Positions 1 to 6,918 of a stretch of DNA of 38,079 nt are shown here, piece by piece (the stretch's first letter is position 1; every line of letters starts with the position of its first letter). The notes beneath the pieces were generated by a model. The model was not told the origin of the DNA. It was given only the letters and a program-made list of their open reading frames with translations, and ran no database searches. The DNA is from Curtobacterium sp. MCBA15_001. GTDB lineage: Bacteria; Actinomycetota; Actinomycetes; Actinomycetales; Microbacteriaceae. The stretch covers positions 651,057-689,135 of the forward strand of contig NZ_MJGI01000025.1 of the NCBI RefSeq assembly GCF_001864835.1. The letters run 5' to 3'. The translations under genes were made by a program, and so were the position numbers.

Positions 1-3
1 CCG

Positions 4-16
4 GGCCTCCTGTCCG
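4..16 (-). repeat. Degenerate copy of the GGACGGGAGGC 3'-end element
   Basis: On the minus strand this reads CGGACAGGAGGCC, one base off the GGACGGGAGGCC core seen at five other places in the window. It starts 13 nt beyond the stop of the DUF164 gene, in the same orientation relative to its gene as the other copies. The window edge cuts off any partner arm. Confidence 0.45.
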
Positions 17-29
17 TCTGCGGTCCGGT

Positions 30-764
30 CTACAGGCCGGACTCCTTCGTGCGGACCAGGATCGCCTCGCTGTCGGGGCAGAGCACGACGTCGTCGGGAG
101 CGGCAGCCCGGACGCTCTGCAGGTCGGCACCGGTCAGGGTCACCCCGGACGCGGTCGACACCCCGCCCTGCAGCAGCGACGCGCCGAAGCCGTACCGGGC
201 ACGCTGGCGCTCGTACAGCGCGAGCAGGTCCTCGGGCACCTTCGCGGCGACGTCCGCGCGGGCCTGGGTGGCCGAGGACCGGTCGTTCTCGAGCCGGCCG
301 ATCTCGGTGTCGCGCTCGGCGACCAGGGCGCTGCGTGCGGCCTCGGCGTCGGCGAGCTTCGCCTCGATGTCACCGACGCGGGCACGGAACACGTCGAGCT
401 GCTCCATCACCTCGAGCTCGGAGGTCTCCAGGTCCCCGATGCGCCGCTGGAGCGAGTCGAGCTCGCTCTGCAGCCCGGCCGAGTCCTTCGTGCTCGACGA
501 GTTCGCGAGCAGGGTGGTGTCGCGGGTGACCCGGGCCTGTGCGGTCGCGGTGTCGGACTCGAGTCGGGCCAGATCGCGCTCGGCGTCCTCGACGTCCCCG
601 GTGGCGGCGGCGAGTTCGCTGCGCAGCTTGGCGGCCGCGGTCCCGAGCTCGGTCAGGCGGTCGCCCTTCTGCAGCGAGCTGATGCGGTGCGCGATGCGGG
701 TGATGTCGTTGTCGAGTCGCTGGACGTCGAGGAGGATGACCTGGTCCTCGGGTGCTGCCTTCAT
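30..764 (-). CDS. DUF164 / C4-zinc-ribbon-type coiled-coil protein with degenerate ribbon
   Basis: A 244-residue protein of the actinobacterial family annotated as zinc ribbon domain-containing (DUF164, zf-RING_7). Residues about 15-175 are a long heptad-rich coiled coil. The C-terminal 50 residues follow the family pattern, ending in PDDVVLCPDSEAILVR, but the usual two CxxC pairs are gone: the first is replaced by STASG and the second by CPDS, leaving a single cysteine. The ATG at 764 has an AAGGAG-type ribosome site and lies 2 nt after the stop of the Nif3-like gene, so the two are co-transcribed and probably coupled. The open frame continues far upstream but over the Nif3 gene, so the longer version is rejected. 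Function is unknown; related proteins have been proposed to bind nucleic acid. Confidence 0.85.
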   Translation of the reverse strand: MKAAPEDQVILLDVQRLDNDITRIAHRISSLQKGDRLTELGTAAAKLRSELAAATGDVEDAERDLARLESDTATAQARVTRDTTLLANSSSTKDSAGLQSELDSLQRRIGDLETSELEVMEQLDVFRARVGDIEAKLADAEAARSALVAERDTEIGRLENDRSSATQARADVAAKVPEDLLALYERQRARYGFGASLLQGGVSTASGVTLTGADLQSVRAAAPDDVVLCPDSEAILVRTKESGL

Positions 765-766
765 GG

Positions 767-1627
767 TCAGGCTCCTTCGTGCTGGTGCTCGGTGGTGGGG
801 GTGGGCGCGCTCGGCAGGACCGCGAAGTCCCACGGGTCGGTGCGGAGGTCGCTCACGGTGACGCGGACCCCGGCGGCACGCCGGAGTTCGGCGGCGGCGA
901 CGTCGAGCCAGAGCCACTCGGTCGCCCAGTGCGACGTGTCGATGAGCGCGGGGCCGTCGGTCAGCATCGCCTGTTCGCGGAACTCGGACGCGGGGTGATG
1001 GCGCAGGTCGCTCGTGACGTAGACGTCCGCGTCCTGCACGAGGGGGTTGCCGAGGTACGAGTCCCCCGCACCCGCGCACAGGGCGACCGTCCGGACCGGG
1101 CGGTCGTACTCCCCCGACACCCGGACACCGCTGGCGGTCGCCGGCAGGACGTCGACGATGCGACGGGCCAGCGCACCGAGGGACATCGGCTCGGCGAGCA
1201 CCCCGACACGGCCGATGCCGGAGTCGGCTGCGCCGCCAGCACTGGGTCCGAGTGGGCGCTGGTCGGTCAGGCCGAGGCGGTCGGCGAGGACGGCCGAGGT
1301 CCCCGTGGCGACGACGTCGGCGTTCGTGTGCGCGGCGACGAGGGCGCACCCGCCGCGGATGAGCGTGGCGAGGACCGAGCCCTTGTACGTGGACTCGGCG
1401 ACGGTGGTCACGCCCCGCAGCAGGAGCGGGTGGTGCGTGAGCAGCAGGTCCGCGCCGAGCGAGACGGCTTCGCGCGCGGTGTCCGGCACGGCGTCGACGG
1501 CCAGGTGCACGTGCTCGACGGTGGCGTCGAGGTCACCGGAGACGAGCCCGACGGCGTCCCAGGACTCGGCGCCGGCGGCCGGCCACAGGGACTCGATCGT
1601 GGCCTGGAGATCGCGGAGCGTCGGCAT
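767..1627 (-). CDS. Nif3-like dinuclear metal centre protein
   Basis: A 286-residue member of the Nif3 / GTP cyclohydrolase I type 2 homologue family, which forms hexamers with a two-metal site. The metal-binding signatures are visible: THHP at residues 64-67, AHTNAD near 99-104 and, near the C-terminus, SHWATEW, which matches the family's closing H-x-x-x-E ligand pair. The insert domain of longer homologues is largely absent, giving the usual short bacterial length. The gene sits directly upstream of the DUF164 gene with a 2-nt gap, a pairing common in actinobacteria. Biochemical role is unsettled for the family; a metal-dependent hydrolase or metal chaperone role is possible. Confidence 0.92.
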   Translation of the reverse strand: MPTLRDLQATIESLWPAAGAESWDAVGLVSGDLDATVEHVHLAVDAVPDTAREAVSLGADLLLTHHPLLLRGVTTVAESTYKGSVLATLIRGGCALVAAHTNADVVATGTSAVLADRLGLTDQRPLGPSAGGAADSGIGRVGVLAEPMSLGALARRIVDVLPATASGVRVSGEYDRPVRTVALCAGAGDSYLGNPLVQDADVYVTSDLRHHPASEFREQAMLTDGPALIDTSHWATEWLWLDVAAAELRRAAGVRVTVSDLRTDPWDFAVLPSAPTPTTEHQHEGA

Positions 1628-1671
1628 CCCGACAGTCTACCGAGGGGCCGGAGCCGACCCGTGCCCGAGGG

Positions 1672-2805
1672 TCACCGGCGGCCGAGTAGGCGCAGGACGG
1701 CGGCGATCGTCCGGGACCACCAGCCGGGACGGACGGTGTCCGCCGCGGACTCGGGTCCGGCCTGGGCGGTGCGCTGCTCGAGGGACTCGGCGTGCTCCGC
1801 CGGGAACACGACCGGGGCGCCGGCCGTCTCCGCGCGGTGCGTCCGGAGGACGGCCGCGAACGCGTCGCGGTCGATCACCGTGGGACCGGTCGCGGGCTGG
1901 ATGAGCGGGGTGGGTCGCGTGTTCGCGGAGACCGGCGACACGGCCTGGAGGCTCGGCACGAGTCGCGCGGGCTCGTCGCGGTCCGCAGCGTCGTCGTCCA
2001 GGGCGTCGGCTGCGGTGACCGAGACGGGCGCGGCGACCGCGGGCAGGACGAGCACGGGAGCGGTGCGCTCCGCGGTGGTGGCCTGCGGTGCAGTGACCTG
2101 CGCGACCGTGGTCGGCACGACGGTGACTGTCGCGGCGCGGCGGGCGACGGCACGCGCACGGCGCTCGGCCTCGTCGGCGGCGTCCGCGAGCAGGTCGGCG
2201 AACACCGACCGGGCGTAGTCCCGTGCGGCCTCGACCTCGGGGTCCTCGAGGTGGGCGACGGTCGCCTCCCACGCGGTCAGGCGGGCGAGGTCCTCGTCGC
2301 GACGGCGGACCTCGTCCTCGAGGACGACGATGCGCTCGATCGTGGGGCGGCCGCTCTGCGCGGAGACCTGGACGGCGAGTTCCTCGATGCGCAGCGCGAG
2401 GCGCTCGGGCGGCTCAGGGAACGACGGGGCGCAGACGGAGGCGTGTCGAGCGCGGTCGCGCGGGCGGCGGAAGGCCTGGTCGTCGCCGGACACGGAGTCG
2501 ACGGCGGTCTCGAGCTCGACAGCCGACTCGGGCTCGACAGCGCTCTCGGGTTCGACGGCGGTCTCGGGTTCGACGGCGGTCTCGGGTTCGACGGCGGTCT
2601 CGGGCTCGACCACGGCTGCGGGCGCTTCCACGGCAGCGTCGTCGGCGGGGACCAGGTCCGGGCGGCGGACCGGGCCGGTGACGGGCGGGACGACGAGGTC
2701 CGAGACGTACGGCGTGCGGGTGGCCGGGACGTCGCGGAGCCACTCCTCGAGCTCGCGACCGAACGGGTCGACGAGCGGCGTACGTGCACCGGACTGGGTC
2801 TCCAT
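1672..2805 (-). CDS. Hypothetical protein with Glu-Pro repeat and coiled coil
   Basis: A 377-residue protein without a family I recognise. Residues about 65-105 are a tandem VEPETA hexapeptide repeat, followed near residues 135-180 by a charged heptad segment (LRIEELAVQVS...LEDEVRRRDEDLARL) that should form a coiled coil. The middle is Ala/Val/Thr-rich and the last 20 residues are basic and tryptophan-containing (WWSRTIAAVLRLLGRR), a possible amphipathic membrane-touching helix. There is no signal peptide or clear transmembrane span. I chose the ATG at 2805 because the protein then begins METQSGARTPLVDPFGRELEEW; upstream codons look non-coding. The gene is separated from Nif3 by 44 nt and may be transcribed alone. 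Confidence 0.7.
   Translation of the reverse strand: METQSGARTPLVDPFGRELEEWLRDVPATRTPYVSDLVVPPVTGPVRRPDLVPADDAAVEAPAAVVEPETAVEPETAVEPETAVEPESAVEPESAVELETAVDSVSGDDQAFRRPRDRARHASVCAPSFPEPPERLALRIEELAVQVSAQSGRPTIERIVVLEDEVRRRDEDLARLTAWEATVAHLEDPEVEAARDYARSVFADLLADAADEAERRARAVARRAATVTVVPTTVAQVTAPQATTAERTAPVLVLPAVAAPVSVTAADALDDDAADRDEPARLVPSLQAVSPVSANTRPTPLIQPATGPTVIDRDAFAAVLRTHRAETAGAPVVFPAEHAESLEQRTAQAGPESAADTVRPGWWSRTIAAVLRLLGRR
2500..2607 (-). repeat. 18-bp tandem repeat, six units, in coding sequence
   Basis: Six consecutive 18-bp units related to GACGGCGGTCTCGGGTTC on the plus strand, the fourth and fifth identical. In the minus-strand gene each encodes one VEPETA-like hexapeptide (VEPESA, VELETA in older copies). 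The unit is a multiple of three, so copy-number change keeps frame; slippage would alter only the length of this acidic linker. Confidence 0.9.
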
Positions 2806-2923
2806 GCCCCCATGATGGATATCGCGTTGCCGATCCCGCGGGACATCCGCGGTGTGTCGCGGCATCCGGTGGCATGTCGCGCCGAAGGTGAACGGCGTGT
2901 CGGCCATCTGCCCACGTGCCGGT

Positions 2924-3493
2924 TCAGCGTCGTGCAGCGAAGTCCTCGAGCAACCCTCGTCCGATCGGCCACGCTCCCACACCGCTGGCGACGTTGACGT
3001 GCCCGAACGCCCCCAGGCGGTGGACCTCGGCGCCCATCGCTGCACCCATCGACTCGGCACGCTCCCGCGAGCAGTACGGGTCGTCGTCGCTCACCACGAG
3101 CAGGCTCGGCGTCGCGACGGCGGTCTCCGGCAGGGTGAAGGTCCGGGCTGCCGCAGGGAACCCGGGCGCGTCGGGGTCGGGTGGGGCGACCAGGAACGCC
3201 CCCGCGACCCGGCCGTCGTCGTGCTCCACGAGCCACCGCCAGGCCGCGATGACCCCCAGGCTGTGCGCCACCAGCACGGGCGGCTCGTCCACCGCTGCGA
3301 CGGCGCGGTCGATCGCGCGCGACCAGTCGGCCGGCTCCGGCGCGGACCACGACGTCGGGGCGATGCGGACCGCCTCCGGGCCGCGATCGTCCTGCCACCG
3401 GGACTGCCAGTGCTCGGGGTCGGAGTTCCAGATGCCGGGGACGATCACCCAGGGTCGAGGACGGCGCACGTCCCGAGCGTAGGGCGCGCGCAC
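2924..3493 (-). CDS. RBBP9/YdeN-family alpha/beta hydrolase
   Basis: A 189-residue serine hydrolase of the small RBBP9/YdeN type. Nucleophile Ser78 lies in VAHSLG, the acid is one of the aspartates in SDDDPY at 136-140, and His165 sits in GHVN, so the full Ser-Asp-His triad is present. The N-terminal strand VIVPGIWNSDPEHWQSRWQ matches the family's opening. The longest start is a GTG at 3493; a GTG at 3469, giving VRRPRPWVIVPG, is equally possible. The gene begins 12 nt after the AraC-type regulator on the same strand, so they are probably one transcript and the regulator may control it. Substrate unknown. Confidence 0.85.
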   Translation of the reverse strand: MRAPYARDVRRPRPWVIVPGIWNSDPEHWQSRWQDDRGPEAVRIAPTSWSAPEPADWSRAIDRAVAAVDEPPVLVAHSLGVIAAWRWLVEHDDGRVAGAFLVAPPDPDAPGFPAAARTFTLPETAVATPSLLVVSDDDPYCSRERAESMGAAMGAEVHRLGAFGHVNVASGVGAWPIGRGLLEDFAARR

Positions 3494-3505
3494 CGCGACC
3501 GGCGG

Positions 3506-4507
3506 TCAGTGCTGCAGCGTGTCCCGGGGGTACTCGCCGAACCGGGTGGCGTACGCCGCCGAGAACCGTCCGAGGTGCGCGAAGCCCCACTTCACCGCGA
3601 CCGCGGCCACCGTGGTCTCGCGGACGGTCCCGTGACGGAGCTCCTCGCGGATGCGGTCGAGCCGGATGCCGCGCAGCATCGAGTTCGGCGCGGTGCCGAC
3701 CTGCCGCTGGAACGCCTGCTGCAGGCCGCGCACGCTGAGCCCGACGTGCTCGGCGACGTCGGTCGTGGAGATCGGCGTGTGGGCGAAGGCGTGCATGTAC
3801 TCGACGGCCTCGCGGACGCGCCCGGTCGCACCCTGGGGCAGGGCCACGTCGGCGGCGAGCAACCGGTGCGGGAACGTCCGCAACAGCGCGAGCGCGGTGG
3901 CTCGCGATGCCTCCGCCATGACGAGCGGCGACACGGCCCCTGCACCGAGCACGGTCGAGGCTGCGGCCTGGACCTGCCGGTTCCACGAGCGCAGGTCTTC
4001 GGGAGCGACAGGCTGGGCGTGGTCGAACACCAGGGGGCCGGGCTGAGCGCCGTGCAGCTCGGCCGCCATGCGCTCCAGGTAGGTGCGCTCGAACTGCACC
4101 AGGCTCTGTCGGACGTCGGCGAGCTCGAACTCGAATGGCCGGCCGGTCGGGAACATCATCGGCGTGCCGGGACCGAACGGCACCTCGTCGCGACCGATGT
4201 CAACGCGCCCACCGCCGTCGGCGAGCCACATCACGACGTACTCGCCCGACACTTCGACCTCGCCGCGCACGCGCGCGTCGAAGCGGGTCGAGCGGAACGA
4301 CATCGTCTCGTCGCCCACCACGCGGAACCGGTACTGGAACTGCCGGTCGGTGCGCGCGGCCGTGAAGCCCGAGCCCTCGTAGGCGTCCTCGTACATCTGC
4401 ATCGCCCCGTCGAGGTCGTCGCCCGACGTCTCGAAGGTCATCCGCGGATCGTGGTCGATGGTCACGGCCGCATCGTGGCACGCACCCCCGAGGCCATCGC
4501 AATCCAC
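3506..4507 (-). CDS. AraC-family transcriptional regulator
   Basis: Up to 333 residues. The N-terminal two thirds is a sensory beta-barrel-like region of the AraC-binding type (segments FRSTRFDARVRGEVEVSG and PFGPGTPMMFPTGRPFEF). The C-terminal 100 residues carry two helix-turn-helix units, the first ISTTDVAEHVGLSVRGLQQAFQRQVG and the second TTVAAVAVKWGFAHLGRFSAAYATRFGEYP, the classical AraC/XylS signature. The start is uncertain: GTG at 4507 is the longest, GTG at 4465 and ATG at 4441 (MTFETSGDD) are alternatives, and none has a clear ribosome site. It precedes the hydrolase gene by 12 nt. Ligand cannot be read from sequence. Confidence 0.88.
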   Translation of the reverse strand: MDCDGLGGACHDAAVTIDHDPRMTFETSGDDLDGAMQMYEDAYEGSGFTAARTDRQFQYRFRVVGDETMSFRSTRFDARVRGEVEVSGEYVVMWLADGGGRVDIGRDEVPFGPGTPMMFPTGRPFEFELADVRQSLVQFERTYLERMAAELHGAQPGPLVFDHAQPVAPEDLRSWNRQVQAAASTVLGAGAVSPLVMAEASRATALALLRTFPHRLLAADVALPQGATGRVREAVEYMHAFAHTPISTTDVAEHVGLSVRGLQQAFQRQVGTAPNSMLRGIRLDRIREELRHGTVRETTVAAVAVKWGFAHLGRFSAAYATRFGEYPRDTLQH

Positions 4508-4577
4508 GGCGACGCTTCGCGGGTTCCGGCCGCCGCCGTGCGTTTACCGGACTGCCGGACCGGACCGCCGGGAACGG

Positions 4578-4991
4578 TCAGACCCGTCCGCGACGTAGGG
4601 TCCAGCGGTTGCGGTCGCCGTCCCGTTCGTAGTGCAGTTCGTCGACGACCATGCCGACCAGCGCGAGGCCGCGGCCGCTCTCGGCGGACGCGTCGGGCAG
4701 GGTCGCAGCCGACGGGTCGACGGACGCAGGCCGACCGTCGTCGGTGAGTTCGGCCTCCAGGTCGTGACCCGTGACCGCGAGCGACAGCGAACAGGCGACC
4801 CGCGACCCGCCCCCGGCGTGTTCGACCACGTTCGAGGCGAGCTCGACGACGGCGAGCTCGAAGGCCATGCGGTCCTCAAGGCCCACGGACGGCTCGGCGC
4901 CCCAGACCCCCGCGAGGAAGTCGTGGACACAGGTGACGTCGTCGGGCGGCGACGCGAAGTCCAGACGGTGGTCGGCCACGGCGGTGGTCAT
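4578..4991 (-). CDS. Anti-sigma factor, HATPase_c serine kinase (RsbW/SpoIIAB-like)
   Basis: A 137-residue GHKL ATP-binding protein. The N-box ELASNVVEH at 50-58, the DDGRP box at 84-88 and the glycine-rich GRGLALV segment at 106-112 are present, and the protein is the right size for a stand-alone anti-sigma kinase. Such proteins bind a sigma factor and are released when the STAS partner is dephosphorylated. Its ATG at 4991 overlaps the TGA of the STAS gene by four bases (ATGA), so translation is coupled. No sigma factor gene lies next to it, so the target is elsewhere. Confidence 0.9.
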   Translation of the reverse strand: MTTAVADHRLDFASPPDDVTCVHDFLAGVWGAEPSVGLEDRMAFELAVVELASNVVEHAGGGSRVACSLSLAVTGHDLEAELTDDGRPASVDPSAATLPDASAESGRGLALVGMVVDELHYERDGDRNRWTLRRGRV

Positions 4992-5326
4992 CCCCAGTTG
5001 GACACCGCGGCGTCCCCGTCCGGGTACGTCCGCAGGATCTTGTCGATGTTGGACAGCTTCAGCACCATGCTGACCTGCTCGGAGGGAGCGGCGATGCGCA
5101 GGTCGCCGCCGGCCTGGCGTGCGGTCTTCAGGCAGCCCACCAGCGCCCCGAGACCGGAGGAGTCCATGAAGTCGACGCCTGACAGCTCGACGACGAGCCG
5201 GTTGCGCCCGTCCCCGACCACCTTCGCGACGGCTTCGCGGAAGGCCGGCGCCGACACCATGTTGAGTCGGCCCGTGCACTCCAGCACGGCTGCGTCGGTC
5301 TGCGCCTCGTGTACGACGATGTCCAT
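4988..5326 (-). CDS. STAS anti-sigma factor antagonist (RsbV/SpoIIAA-like)
   Basis: A 112-residue STAS domain protein. The phosphorylation motif DSSGLGAL is at residues 55-62, with Ser56 aligned to the serine phosphorylated by partner kinases in SpoIIAA/RsbV. ATG at 5326 has an AGGAG ribosome site and gives the normal family length; longer in-frame starts are not supported. It is the first gene of a two-gene unit with the anti-sigma kinase, forming a partner-switch module that probably controls a stress sigma factor encoded elsewhere. Confidence 0.92.
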   Translation of the reverse strand: MDIVVHEAQTDAAVLECTGRLNMVSAPAFREAVAKVVGDGRNRLVVELSGVDFMDSSGLGALVGCLKTARQAGGDLRIAAPSEQVSMVLKLSNIDKILRTYPDGDAAVSNWG

Positions 5327-5369
5327 TCGAGATGTGCTCCTTGTGTCGGTCCGGGCTGCGCACCCGACA

Positions 5370-6611
5370 CTATCGGTCACTGTCCGCCGGGCGTTCGACG
5401 TCGCCGCGACGGGCGTGCCGCGTCGCCAGCACCTGCACCACCACGGCGGCGGCCATGAGCGTCGCCATGACCGTGCCCATCGCCAACGCCGTACCGCCGA
5501 GCAGCCCCGCGAGCGGTGTCCCGAGTCCACCGAGCCCGAACGAGAGCCCACCCTGCAGCGCCGCGGCCGTGCCCGGGTGCGCGCTGCCGATGTGCTGGGT
5601 CCGCGTCATGGCCGCCGGCAGCACGAAGCCCCATGCTCCGGTCACGACGGCCAGGCAGCACCACACCGGCACCGGTCCGAGGCCGAGGAGCGCCGACGTC
5701 AGTACCCCGGCCGCCCCGAGCGTGCCGACGAGCAGGCCCGCCGTCAGCAGCGTGTCCTCGGAGAACCGCCCGACCACCCGACGGAACACCAGCGTCGTGA
5801 CGATCATCATCGTCGCGTTCGTGGCGAACACGATCGTGTACAGCCCCTCGGAGAAGCCGAACTGGGTCTGGAACACGAACGAGCTCGTCGCGATGTAGGC
5901 GAAGAACCCGATCGTCGACAGCACCCCGGTCAGCAGGTAGGCCCGGAAGCGTGGGATGGCCGTGAGCTGCCGGATGCGCCGCCAGTTGGCGCCGAGTCCG
6001 ATGCCGCCGCGCGACTCGGGCCGGAGCGTCTCGTGGAAGAAGGGCAGGACCAGCGCGAAGAACACCGCGCCGAGGACGGCGAGCACGACGAACATCACGC
6101 GCCAGCTCGCCACCGTCAGGACCGCTCCCCCGGCCAGCGGCGCGACGACGGGGCCGATCGCGTTGATCGCCGCGAGTGTGCCGAAGACCTTCGCCATGCG
6201 CGGTCCGTCGGTCACGTCGGACACCATCGCCCGCCCGGCGACCGCGGCCGCGGCACCCGCCAGGCCCTGTACCACTCGGGCGACCACGAGCGTCACCACG
6301 TCCGGCGCGAGCGCACAGCCGAGCGAAGCGAGCGCGAACAGTGCGGTCCCCGCGAGCAGCATCGGTCGGCGGCCGATCCCGTCGGAGACCGGCCCGGCCA
6401 GCAGCTGACCGACCGCGAAGGCGACGAGGAACGCGGTGAGCGACAGCTGCACGGCGCCGGGCGTGGTGCCGAGGTCACGGGCGATGGCCGGCAGCGCGGG
6501 GATGTACATGTCCGTCGCGAACGGCGAGACGCCGACGATCAGGGCGAGCGGCACGATCGGCGGCAGCGTCGTCTGGGTACGGGGTCCGGTCAGGCTGCGC
6601 TCCGTCGTCAC
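5370..6611 (-). CDS. MFS drug exporter, Bcr/CflA family
   Basis: A 413-residue 12-helix transporter. The opening ...SPFATDMYIPALPAIARDLG and the loop GPVSDGIGRRPML at about 73-84 are typical of Bcr/CflA-type drug:proton antiporters, including the negative or polar residue in the first helix. The family exports bicyclomycin, chloramphenicol and similar compounds; the substrate here is unknown. It is a single-gene unit with a perfect 12-bp palindrome 22 bp upstream of its start, probably an operator, although no regulator gene is adjacent. Confidence 0.92.
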   Translation of the reverse strand: MTTERSLTGPRTQTTLPPIVPLALIVGVSPFATDMYIPALPAIARDLGTTPGAVQLSLTAFLVAFAVGQLLAGPVSDGIGRRPMLLAGTALFALASLGCALAPDVVTLVVARVVQGLAGAAAAVAGRAMVSDVTDGPRMAKVFGTLAAINAIGPVVAPLAGGAVLTVASWRVMFVVLAVLGAVFFALVLPFFHETLRPESRGGIGLGANWRRIRQLTAIPRFRAYLLTGVLSTIGFFAYIATSSFVFQTQFGFSEGLYTIVFATNATMMIVTTLVFRRVVGRFSEDTLLTAGLLVGTLGAAGVLTSALLGLGPVPVWCCLAVVTGAWGFVLPAAMTRTQHIGSAHPGTAAALQGGLSFGLGGLGTPLAGLLGGTALAMGTVMATLMAAAVVVQVLATRHARRGDVERPADSDR

Positions 6612-6632
6612 CGAGGCAACGCTACGCGCTCC

Positions 6633-6644
6633 CGAATCGATTCG
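6633..6644. promoter_or_regulatory. Perfect palindrome upstream of the MFS exporter
   Basis: CGAATCGATTCG is a perfect 12-bp palindrome 22 bp upstream of the exporter's start codon. It is locally AT-rich in a very GC-rich region, as expected of a repressor site. Which repressor is not known. Confidence 0.4.
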
Positions 6645-6667
6645 ACAGGGTCGGGCTCGGCGAGGTT

Positions 6668-6687
6668 GGGCCGCGTCAGCGCGGCCC
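6668..6687. other. GC hairpin in the 6612-6918 intergenic region
   Basis: GGGCCGCG and CGCGGCCC form a perfect 8-bp stem around a TCAG loop. It lies in the 307-bp gap between the exporter and PEP carboxylase; the rest of the gap holds no credible gene, only this hairpin, the exporter operator and the composite element at 6797-6898. Confidence 0.45.
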
Positions 6688-6796
6688 GCGGTCGCACGAC
6701 ACGCCGCTCAGGTCCGCCTGGGTTCCACGGATCGCCGGTCCTGGGGCTCGAGATGCCACGATCTCGGCACCGCGGCGTGCGGATCGGTGGCCGGAC

Positions 6797-6898
6797 GGAC
6801 GGGAGGTGGGCCCCACCAGCCGGTTCCGGCGCGTCGCGCCAGCGGCGCGACGGCCGTGCCTGGAGGGACGGTGCCAGCTGGCACCGGGCCTCCCGTCC
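6797..6898 (-). repeat. Composite palindromic element downstream of PEP carboxylase
   Basis: The element is bounded by GGACGGGAGG (6797-6806) and its inverse CCTCCCGTCC (6889-6898). Inside are three more perfect palindromes: GGTGGGCCCCACC (6805-6817), a stem of GTCGCGCC with GGCGCGAC around AGC (6833-6851), and GGTGCCAGCTGGCACC (6870-6885). It begins about 20 nt after the PEP carboxylase stop and is likely to act as a transcription terminator or RNA 3'-end structure. It is the largest member of the GGACGGGAGGC family in the window. Confidence 0.7.
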
Positions 6899-6918
6899 GT
6901 CAGGGGGTCGCGCGGGCG

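Noticed and set aside
2500..2607. Short regular repeat resembling a CRISPR array
   Set aside because: Units are contiguous with no spacers and encode an in-frame hexapeptide repeat.
2806..2923. Possible regulatory hairpin with repeated TGTCGCG words
   Set aside because: Words are short and imperfect; nothing beyond chance could be supported in this 118-bp gap.
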